Part shown: piece by piece, positions 21,633 through 32,300 of the stretch
Layout: the number at the start of each line of letters is the position of its first letter
Numbering within the stretch: the stretch's first letter is position 1
Notes under the pieces: model-generated
The model's input: only the letters and a program-made list of their open reading frames with translations
Database searches by the model: none
Told to the model about the DNA's origin: nothing
Program-made: the position numbers and the translations under genes
NCBI GenBank assembly: GCA_019649035.1
Contig: BMAT01005576.1
Coordinates: 243,424-280,791 of the forward strand
Source of the DNA: Elysia marginata
Lineage: Eukaryota; Mollusca; Gastropoda; Plakobranchidae
Direction: 5' to 3'
DNA length: 37,368 bases

Positions 21633-22559
21633 ACCACTCATGGAAATTGGCGAATCTTTGCAGAATGTGAATTGATGTGATATTTAAAACATCTTTAATT
21701 TTGTGCGCAGCAGAAAAAAAATGACGCACACAATTTCCCGATTTTTTACAAAGCCTATAAACAGGTGAGTGATCGGAAATTTTGCGATTGTAGGGTTTCA
21801 AACCCTTTTTCGTAAAGTTAAGATTTTATTTACCTTTAATTTTGTGTAATTAGAACTGCGTATGATGTATTTTCTGATTTTCAAAGTATCAGTCCATAGC
21901 ACAAATGACCCCAAAAATAAGGTCACTGTACGTCGTTGCTTGGATTCACAGAAGCGTCAGTCTAGATGATCTACACAAAAGCCATCTCCACCGTTTCTTT
22001 TCGATCATTGTGTAAGCAATACAAAATTTTGGTTTAGACAGGAAGTCACCCTGAAATCGCTGAACTCTATGAGCTAAGAGAGCATAAAGGTGCCCATGTG
22101 TAAAGCGTGTCCATCTCGTAATGTTTGACACATTCGTTCAAGTAAGCTAGAAACCCAAATCTCTACACTTTCTAATGTCGTTTTATGCAATTAACACTTT
22201 CAAACCATATAACAAAGAAAAGCCAAAATTTTATCTTTTGAAACTATGAAATGTAGTTTGCCATTAAATATTCAAGTGCTACATTAACGCATGCACATTG
22301 GCAAAACTAGACATAACCACCAGGACAAACCTATTATAATAGATTGAACCCTTATCAGAAAGGTAAACTGCTAAAAAAAAAAGCTTGTTTTTTTGCGGTT
22401 TGGCTTCTGCTGGTGAACATAAAAAAAAGAAGAGCATTTTTTATATTGCTCTACAGTGCTCTTCACTCTATATTGGTTCCCCAACAGGCCGTTTCAAACT
22501 CAACAACTCACAAAGAAGCAGCAAATAAAGCGCATCACTCTGGCATACTGACAAGATAT

Positions 22560-22735
22560 TTCACTATTTATAAATAGTCGGGTACTCCTTTAACGCATGA
22601 GTGAGGCGGAGAAATGTATGTTATTTATAATAGTCTTTCTCAAGGACAAAACTTAGACCCACTGAAAGCAGGGCTCGAACCCCAGACTTCCCGATCTAAA
22701 AGCCGAGCATCTACCACTACACACCAACGCCACAC
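22560..22735 (-). mobile_element. tRNA-derived SINE
   Basis: On the minus strand there is an A-box-like TGTGTAGTGGTAGA (22723-22710) and, about 30 bases on, a perfect B box GGTTCGAGCCC (22681-22671). These are the internal RNA polymerase III promoter of tRNA genes. The acceptor stem does not pair (GGCGTTG against TGCTTTC) and the sequence runs on, so it is a SINE head and not a tRNA gene. The 3' limit is uncertain. Confidence 0.7.
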
Positions 22736-23575
22736 TTTTTTTTCATTTTGGCTAGTAAATTAAATACCATTCAGTACCTCAATTTTGTCATTCTAAAAAA
22801 AACAACATTCTAAAACACGTGCCAGATTTAGCCAAAATTGTATTTCTTTTTCTAAAAATATTTATTACAAAAGCTTCCCTTTTTGTCGATTAAGATAGTA
22901 ATATAAAAAAAAAATTATAAATGTATCAGGTTTTCCAAATCAGAGTTTCAGTTTCAAAAGTCCTATTAAATAAATTTAATTATAAGTATTTTTGACAAAA
23001 AAGTGCATAGGTCTAGTTGCAGTACTTACACTACTAAAGTAATTCTGTAATTGAGTAACTTAATTATTATTAAATTGAACTAAAAAAAGATTTAGTACAC
23101 ATACAGGACCAGAAAAGATGTGATAATGAATGCCTTCTAATTAGAGTTCACCACTTCATCTCTAACTGCCTCTAGAGTCTCTTTATGTAATGAAAATAGA
23201 TTTGGTAGTACTTTTGGCGCTTTTTCGTTTGTTCCCACCCCTGTTGTTTTAACTTAGCTCTAGATGTAAAAATACCCTATCTAGTTTTAAACTCAAAGTA
23301 TAAAAATTTGATACTTTTTAAAAACCTTGTTATCTTAGAGTTTGAGTTGTGTAATCTAGTGCTTTTATTTAATTATTTGTGAGCTTTAAAAAATTATAAA
23401 TAGAATCTCCAGCTAATGCCTGGTACCCCTAACCCCAGATTTCATAAAGTATTGGGGGTGGTTACCAACAAAAAAGCACCGCACTTTTAATCTAGATCTA
23501 GATCTAGACCTTTTTGCAAATCTAGAAAAACCTAGACTAGATCTCTAAGCTAAATTTTAAAAAAAATTTTGCCTA

Positions 23576-23725
23576 CTTGAACTGAGACTTGAAAAGAAGA
23601 GGGACACCATCCAGCAAAACATCAATAGGGGCAATGCACACGCTAAGACGAGAGCTAACAACATATTCGATTTCTCTAACGAACTTTACGAAGTGCAGCT
23701 TGCTTTGCAAACGGCTTTGATATAA
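23576..23725 (+). other. Coding-like 49-codon stretch, unidentified
   Basis: The frame LELRLEKKRDTIQQNINRGN then NNIFDFSNELYEVQLALQTA ends at TAA 23723-23725. Its composition (charged, helix-prone, less AT-rich than its flanks) looks like protein. There is no start codon or clear splice acceptor, and I do not recognise the family. It may be a transposon ORF piece or a final exon. Confidence 0.3.
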
Positions 23726-23885
23726 ATTCAAAGCTTAAAAATGGATTCGGTATAGATCTAGATTCTAAGTCTTGTTCTAGAATATTAAACCTAGATTCTA
23801 GATCTAATCTAAATTATATGCTAGATCTAGATTAGATCTGTACTCCTGTACAATATAGTAGTGTAGATGTAGATTCTGGATTTTC

Positions 23886-23933
23886 TCCTGCTATAGTCTT
23901 CATGTAGGATCCCATAAACTTTAACAAGGTATT
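23886..23933. repeat. 48-bp dispersed repeat, copy 1
   Basis: Begins TCCTGCTATAGTCTTCATGT and ends AACAAGGTATT. It is identical over all 48 bases to 29227-29274, 5.3 kb away. The flanks differ. Confidence 0.95.
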
Positions 23934-24705
23934 CTCCCCGGCAGATGAGAATAGCAGAAATCGAAACTAACAACACGTTAGCTGCACTCTAGTAAATAAC
24001 AGTCTATTTCCTCGCGGATTTTCCCGCAAGCACCGCTTTTCCCAAGGCTAACAATAGATCTATAGGCCTACTTTCCAGGAAAACGTTTGGCTCATTTTTT
24101 TTTTTAAAGTGTATTAGGTTTCCTAACAGCGAGAAGTCGTTTAGTCTAGAATTTGTGTATGTCAAACATTCTTCTTAGACCTTATGTAAAAAAGTACTAT
24201 GGTCTATAGAATCTTTCATTCTCAACCGCCCTCTCCCCCCCCCCCCATCTCTCTCCTTTCTGTTCTTACTTCACCAGTGAGCTTATTATTGTTTCAATTT
24301 AAAATAAGCCGTGTTATTGTTTCAGTTTCAGTTTACAGTTATGACACAGATATTCTTCTAGGCAGGACAGCAGGCCGCTAGCCACTTAAGTGTCCTAAGT
24401 CCTTGCCTTCTTGGAACACATTGGTTTCTGAGCTGAAGTTGGGGGCATAGACCAAGTCCTAGATAAAAAAAAAAGGTTTATTCCAAAAAATCCGTAGATC
24501 TAGATTTAGGTCTAATCTATTTTGTCTTTTCAACTCCAAAAACAGAATGGGTATGTATCAAACATTTATATAATAGTCCAATCATATAGATTTTCTAGAT
24601 CTAGGCCTAATATTAGGGCCAGGTCGTCATCTATTATAATTAGATCTAGAATCTGCTTCTTTTAGATCTAGATCATCCTCTAGATCTAGATTCTAGTTTC
24701 TAGGT

Positions 24706-25372
24706 TTAAGGGGACTCACTAAAAATAATTTTTTTAAATATTGACATAAGCCTAAATTAAGCTATGCAAACATGGACCAGGTGCCAAAAACATCATGAAA
24801 CTTAAAAATTATTAGATAACAGTCGTGGTTGCCATGGTAACGGCCACCATCTCAAGTCTTTCACTTGTAATACTTCAAAAACATGTTATTACAAACAGCT
24901 GGCTATATAATATCCTTATTAGAGTCCTTGAAGTTATTTTAATTTGGCACGGGAATGTTCTGTTTTGATTTGTGACCAAAATCCACAAAAAAAAATCGTA
25001 ACAAAAAGTTTTCCATCTACAGTACAAGAAAAATAAATAGCCAGCTGTTTGTAAAAACTAAAAGTCTAAATATATAATTATATATGTACCAATTTTCAAG
25101 ACTCTAAGCTGAAAATTAGTGGAATAGTTGAGAAAATAAACTTGGAAACACAGTTTTGTCTTGAGAAAATTACAAAAGAAAAGAAAAAAAAATGGGCATA
25201 TAAAAGAGGAATTTATCATGCTTGAAAGTGAATTTTGGACTAAATTCACTTCAGATTCTCCCTAAACGGCTTTAGGTATCTTGAGCTAACATATTAAAGC
25301 TGTAGAAAAAGTTGAAATCTGAAAATCACTGTTTTATGATGATACTTTTTTTTAGACCTGCTTACCCCCTTA
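24706..25372. mobile_element. Possible 667-bp inverted-repeat element with an X-box-like core
   Basis: The left end TTAAGGGGACTCAC and the right end, reverse-complemented TAAGGGGGTAAG, are weak inverted ends. Inside, at 24828-24841, lies the near-palindrome GTTGCCATGGTAAC. A related block sits at 7984. No coding region was seen. Confidence 0.4.
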
Positions 25373-26307
25373 AGATGACACTGTATCTAAAATCTGTTCG
25401 TACAGGGATACAATAATTATTATTTCCTGGTAACCAGTTTGGCTTTTCTCTTAGACCCTTAATAAAACAGTCATCAAAGATAGACTTTTGGTCGTTTAAA
25501 AAGGTAGTGTTAATTGCTACAGAATAATGATGTAGCCTAACAATTACTGGGCCCCATTAGATCTGATTTTATGTGTTTGAAAGTGGAATAGATGTTTTTC
25601 TTTGAATCTTCATAGCAGACCCATTTTGACTGAGGCCTAAATAAGTGTACATAGATATTGTAAAAAAAAAACAAACTGCCCACTGCACAAACCTTGACTC
25701 TACCCTACTCTTTTTCTCATCTGCTCACATAAATTGATAGTGATATGAAAAATATTGATAAAGAAATGCAAGCAGATGTCTCTTGACTACTCCAAATGGT
25801 TCGCATGTCAGAAATGATGTTCAAAGTTAATGCTTAATTTTTTTTGCAGTTACCTCATTTTTTAAATTAAAGACATTGGTCTTGTTTATTCATATTTCTT
25901 CAAGACAAAAGCACACCATATATAAAATCCCATCACTTCATAGGTTAACTTGTTGGTTCAGTTTTAATAGCCAGAGGTACTACATCATTGTCCATGCTCT
26001 GTGAAAAAAGCAACATGTATTTTTACCTGTCAACGGGTAAACCATGCAGGAGTTATCTTTGCCTTTTTCCCTTTCTTTTAATTTATTTTCATCTTGACAA
26101 CTATACCACTCCCTCCTGTCATTTTTATCCCTAACTTTTTCCTTGCATGGTGTCTTCCATACTTGTTCTCACTTTTCTATCTTTACTCTCATTCATCTAC
26201 CAAAGTAATTAATTATCTTATTTGTCATTAATCTTTTGAGTTTCCTTAGTTTACAGTATCTAGAACGATCTCTTTGTGATGTCAAGTTTGCATTCATTTC
26301 CTTTCAG

Positions 26308-26355
26308 CTTATCAGAGGGAGTCTAGTTTGACTTCACCTAAAAGGCCTCATTCGG
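26308..26355 (+). CDS. RLR 48-base exon, probable linker
   Basis: Acceptor CATTTCCTTTCAG and donor GG before GTGAGT bound a 48-base exon, phase 1 at both ends. Only one frame is open: YQRESSLTSPKRPHS. Its Ser/Pro/Arg content suits the flexible linker that joins CARDs to the helicase. It is supported by phase and splice sites only. Confidence 0.5.
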
Positions 26356-29300
26356 GTGAGTCTGCATGACTAGTTCTGTCTACTCCATTTTACGTTAAGC
26401 TTCTTCTTTAAATTAAATCCTACTATAGACAGAAGAGCTCAAATTTTTTATTATAGGTGTAAACAATCTTTGTTTATGGCCAGCTGGTTTATTTTCATTG
26501 TGTTCGACATTAAAAAAACAAAACAACTAAACTATGCTACTGTGGAGTGGGTAATACAATTTATCTTGCCTTTTTCTTGCCTTCCATTTTACTCTTTGCT
26601 CAAGAATGAAAGGCCAATTAAAATTCAGGTGTGGTTTAACAATTTGTAATTGTTTGAGACTGCCTCTTAATGTCTTTTTTTCTCTCCCACTCTCGTCTTT
26701 ATTCTATCATTCACACTCTCCCTCTGCCCTAATCTCACCTTCATTTTCTATATTATTTCATTAAAAATTTCAATTGATTGACATAAAATACTGCTTTAAT
26801 TTACAAAAACACATTCATTGTTGTTGACATGATTTTCAGCCACAGAAGGAGCACCCAGTTGCCTATATATAACGCATGAGGAGTCAGAGATACCGGTGTG
26901 GCAACAAATACAGAGCAATGGGTCTCTCAATCCAGATGAAATAGAGATCCGATATGCCTCTTCAATTGATGAACTGAATAACCTCAGTCTTGAAGATGAT
27001 TTTTCAGATGAAGACAATGAAATCCAAGGTATAGTACTGAAAAGAACAACCTATTGAACCTTTGAAAACTGTATTAAAATATCTGATTTTGTCTAAACTG
27101 TTGAACCAGAAGTGTAAATAGGAATATCATTAATCTTGGTCAATTGAATATTTGAATTTGAAAAATTTTAGAAAACGTTACTTGTACCTACCTTCTGGTT
27201 ATCATGATTCAGAGACATTAATGATGTATTTAAAGAGCTAATATTCATTTTGTGGCTAAACTTTTATTCACTGTAGGGGAAAATTAAATAAAAAATTTGG
27301 TTTCAGTTTAAGAACTATTGCCTCATGCATAGGTTAAACTGAAGCGTTTGAAGAAAGTAAATAAGCTCACAGTTTAATTCACTTCTGTTATATCAATAGC
27401 AATTTTATCTTTTTTTTCATGTGATGTGATTTCAGATTGCGGAATTTTCCTTTCAATACCATAGCTGTTTGAGCCCAGTTAGGCAATTTTTAAAGTATTA
27501 AGCACTGACATGCCTTACAAAAACTTTTCTTTTTTCAGAAGAAAAGATAGAAGATGCTGAAAATCTTAGGCTGAGGCAATATCAGAGAGAACTGGCGGAG
27601 ACTGCCCTTACTGGTCGTAACTGTGTGATTTGTGCTCCAACTGGATCTGGGAAGACTAAAGTCTCCATTAAAATTATATTGGAGCATCTCAAAAGAGTGC
27701 CCAGTAAGAAAAAAGTACTAACTTTATGAGGAATATAGATAATCTCTTTTTTCTCCTAATATGTATTATAAATGTAAGCTTACTATCCTCCATTGCAAAT
27801 GTGGGCCTATGTTGGAGAATGTTTATTGAAGAGATAACAATATTAGTGCAAACATTCATGACATTTTATTAGTAAGACAACTATTTAATACCTTTTTTAA
27901 TGCAATGTCTATGTTTTTCCCTATGTACTTCTATAACTGCATGAGTACACACTTTCCTTTTGAAGAATCATAATAAAAGATAAAATTTGTCATGTGCATG
28001 CTCTATTTGTTATGGAAATGGATGGAAAAATAGTTACAGAGTGACAAGTAGCAAAGAAGCATAAAATAGGTATCACAAAATTTGTTACCTTTCAAAATTT
28101 TATGTATGAAAATTTATCCATTATCTGTTTGAGAATAGTTTTATAATATATGAAAAAAAAATTGATGCATGGAAACATAAAATTGCATTGTGATAAATTA
28201 ATTATATCAAGGAGAAAGTGTTGTTTTAAAACTTACATGATTAAACAAAAGCCGTAGGTTTGAAAATAAAAGAAAATAAAAAAAAAAATTTTGTCTTTCA
28301 TCTAAACTGGTCTAAACATAGGCAAAAAAAACTAACAAATAGATCTATTCTCCTTGATTTGTTGTTACATTTTTATTCAAATTTCCAGATGCCAAGGTTG
28401 CATTTTTTGCAAAAACTATTCCACTGGTTTCGCAGCAGTTTAAAACCATTGCAAATCACCTTCCAAGTAACTACAATGTAAGTGCTGATCTATGGTATAG
28501 ATTTTACCTTTTTAAGTGTCTTCTTACTGGCACATGGAGAATAGGCCTAGTTACAATGCTCCTCATAGTTACAAGGAGGAAGGTAGTCATAGAGTCCCTT
28601 TGCATGGCCTTGCATTTCTTGAGCAACTTATCAGATTTGTAAATAATGTTGTTTTTATTATATTCTTCAGCATTCTAAATAATCTGAAATGGCATCATGT
28701 ACACATTAATAAATATTCGTTACTTTAAAAAATTTGACTTGCGTAATAAATTAAAGTATGTAATGCAAAATTGTCAATTCAGAAAAGCTTTCGGCAACAA
28801 ATTGTTTAAACTAGGGAAGGTCATGAATATTAATTTTCTCACAAACAATCCTGATAAGTCAGATAAGGCTATTTTCACATAACAAGGGGTTGAATTTTTG
28901 AAATATGTTTTTCTTAGCTTCCAAAGTTCAAAAACTCCTTTCAAATTTTGTTGAAAATAGCTATTAAATTTTTTTTTGGTTTTAGATTATGGAAAAAGAG
29001 GAATAAATCTACTTTTTAAAGGTTGTTTTTTACATTAATTTTCCTAAAATTTAATTTTGAGACATCTGATTAATTAGAAGTGGTTGCAAGACAAATGTTG
29101 TTCAAAATTTTCACGCCAGCACCACATGTTGTTTTTGTTGCTATGCTTATCAGGTTAATGTGAACACATGTTTGTTAAATTTAATTTTTTCTTTTTTTTT
29201 TTTTTTTTAATTATACATATATGCTGTCCTGCTATAGTCTTCATGTAGGATCCCATAAACTTTAACAAGGTATTAAAAAAAAATTTCACTCAGCAATTAG

Positions 29301-32300
29301 CCACAGTGATCAAAGTGAATTTAACAGATTTTGTCCATTCCTGCGCTCACGGCATTTAGCTGCTTCCGTCTCACCTCCATACCTAATCTGCGAGTGTAAA
29401 AATGAAATTTGAAACAAGGTTGTGTGTTTTTGCACAAGCTTGATATAAGAATACATTTTCACATTCATGCTCATAGCATTGTGTAAAAAATTCAACTCAT
29501 GAAGCCCCAATATAGGCTCTATATTGTACAGACCTCTAAATATGTTTCATTTGAAATACTTTTAATTTCCTCTCTTCCTCTCTGATACTTCATTTTGCAA
29601 TTACCATGGCCCTTGTTAATATTGAGTACCAACCATACCAAACATTCATAGTTTCTAATTATTTTTGCTAAAGCCCTCTTATCTATCTCATAGGTTCTTA
29701 ACATTACAAGTAAAAGCAAAGAAAGCCTGAGCCTTCACATGCTCCTCCCTCATTACTCAGTGGTGGTCCTTACACCAGCTGTCCTTGTGAATCACCTGTG
29801 TGGAAAGAGAGCACTTTTGTCTGAAGGCATTACTTCGTTCACGCTGCTCGTATTCGACGAGTGTCACCACACTGATAAAGATGAGCCTTACAATGATATA
29901 ATGCAATACTATTTAAAAGAAAAGAGGAGGCCTGTCTTTAGAAGAGAATTGCCCCAGGCAAGTTTTTTAAAGATGTAGCTTTACATTTTACTTGCACCTT
30001 GCTGGAAAGGCCAGTGAGTTTCTATTCAAAATGTATGAGTTTTATAGTCAAAGTTTGTTAAAGTCATATTTTTTGTCACAAATGGTCTGTTAAAATAGCC
30101 CAAAACATTGCTCAAATTGCAGATTTGTTGGGCCAAAAAATCTTAATAATTATGGTGATATGGAATGAAAAAACAAAAAGACAGCTGATTATCTTCTCCT
30201 TTAAATATTACTAAAATAAATAAAGTTTCTTTTGTACTGTCATCTTTACCAATGTCCCTGACATTGATTTTACCTGACAGGTCACACGGTAATTACATAA
30301 AGCTGTGTGACCATTAAAGCTATAGAATTAGTTATTTAAATTTGATAAAAAATCAGGAAATTAGTCATTATTAATCAGTTTTTCTTTTTCTTGATTTTTA
30401 ACTGTAAAGGGTTCCCACAATATACGTTTACATGCGGTGTTAGGTGATTCAAGAAATGGTCATTTTCTAGTACTTAATGGTCAAATTTTTACTTCAACTT
30501 TTTTTTGTGCATAATTTGAATGCTTAGGATGTTTTCTCATATCCGCTTGTGAGACCATAAAATATTTGTTTTAATATTATTAGAATATGTTTATGCCCTT
30601 TTTACTTTTTACAGCATATTAACCTCTTTTATCTCCATTTAAAAAAATCAGGCCACTTGGATTCCTTGTACAAAAATTCAGGACATAACTAAGATATCAA
30701 AATAATTTGTTACTTAAAGAGTAGTTGAAGGCGTTTTCAATAATGTATATAACTTGATATCACAAAAGTCATATGTAGACTCATTTTTTGTTAGACCCTT
30801 ACACATTTATCTTTTTGACCTGTAATGGGAAATTTATAGTTATAGATTATAAACACATTTAATTGTGCCAAAGGAATTTCTTAGATACGTAATTGGGAGA
30901 AAAATATCTCTCGCGACCTAAATAATGGGGATATGATGATGTCCAATTTGTCTCTCCTGACCTAAAAAATGGGGAGTATGAGGATGTTCTACTTGTATTA
31001 TTTTTTAAGCCAAAGTAAAATTTTTAAATATAATTTTAACTTGAGAAAATTTTTTATTGCAAGCTCTACTATCTTATTTTAAGAAAAAGAATATTTAGAT
31101 GAATTGAGCATTACTTGTCGAATCTATTTTAAATTTTTATAGATGACTTCAGAAGTAGGCCTACTTGCTTTTATTTGTGAACAAGAATTTTTTTCCTGTT
31201 CTTGTTATAAATGTTGTTTCTAATTCTCAATGATCTTTTAAATGAAAACAAGCTAACTTTTCTGAAGCAATTGTGAGATTAGGAAGAATTAAAAAGCTTG
31301 TGACAGGCATGATAAATTCAGTATCTTTTATCCTTCGAAAATTTTTTGTTCCTTATAAAAGTAATGGAGTTTGGATGCCTGCTTTCGTTTTATGTATGGG
31401 CATGATAATATTAAGATATGCAATGAAACAAAGTACATGTAAAAATAATTGATGATGGCTTTTGCTGACCAGAAGGGTTTGGTGGCTTGGGGCTTACAGC
31501 TTCAACCCCACCCTAGCAGAGCCTAGCCAAAATTAATCTTTACAAAAAAAACTGAATATAGGATTTTAAAATGTAGTCTGGTTTTTTAATACATGTACAT
31601 TATCTGAGAAAAAACATGAAAAATCAAAGAAAGTTATTATTTTAAGCATAGGCTATGATATAGGGGGTTCCACAAAATTTTAAAAAGTACAAAATGACTC
31701 GAAATGCAGAATTTTGTGATATGAAGTTATTTACCTCCACAGAAAGGCCTTTTAAAGCTCTCTAAGATGGTGAAACGATTGTTTTGATATTAAATATAGG
31801 AATCCAATTGGCTCAATTTATTGCAAATTAGAAAAGTGGATTAATTTTTTATATTATAAAAGCCAAAAGGGTATTACCATATTTTAACATCCTTCAAAAA
31901 TACTTTCAACACTTTTAATAGTCTCATTAGTCTATATAATGAAAAACATCATGAAAGTTCAAATAATGCAAACAATATTTTTTAGTGAAAATTTGACCAA
32001 AAACTCAAAAATACGCATTTTTTTTACTCGACCATTACTTAATGTAGACTTATTTTTTGGGAGCGCCACACAAATGTTTTCAACCATTGCTGAGCTGCCA
32101 CACCCATTTTTCTCATCACATGACAATAATTTTCAACTTCTTGTTGCCATTTGTGTATTATCTTTCTTTCCTAGGTTGTGGGGCTAACAGCATCTATTGG
32201 AATCAATAAAGCAACAGATTTGAAGACAGCAAAAGTGAACATCATGAAAATTTGTGGCAATCTAGATGTAGAGCACTTGGATATTGTGAAAAAGAATATT

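Larger units (their letters stand above)
23490..24710. repeat. Clusters of TCTAGATCTAGA-type simple repeats
   Basis: Clusters at about 23500-23590, 23750-23850 and 24495-24710 are built from AGATCTAGA and TCTAGATCTAGAT units and variants such as CTAGATTCTAG. They are scattered rather than one tandem array. Confidence 0.85.
21640..26307. other. Repeat-rich spacer between TMEM19 and the RIG-I-like gene
   Basis: The two genes diverge, so this stretch should contain the TMEM19 5' end and any 5' exons of the RIG-I-like gene that lie in the window. I could not identify either promoter. It holds a SINE, TCTAGA-rich arrays, one copy of a 48-bp repeat, a coding-like island (23576-23725), a 12-C run (24235-24246) and a possible inverted-repeat element (24706-25372). 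Confidence 0.6.

Noticed and set aside
22671-22735. Possible tRNA gene on the minus strand
   Set aside because: A and B boxes are present, but the acceptor stem does not pair and the anticodon arm is irregular; a SINE head fits better.
24828-24841. GTTGCCATGGTAAC as a promoter X-box for the RLR gene
   Set aside because: It lies inside what looks like a transposable element with a relative at 7984, so repeat membership explains it better.
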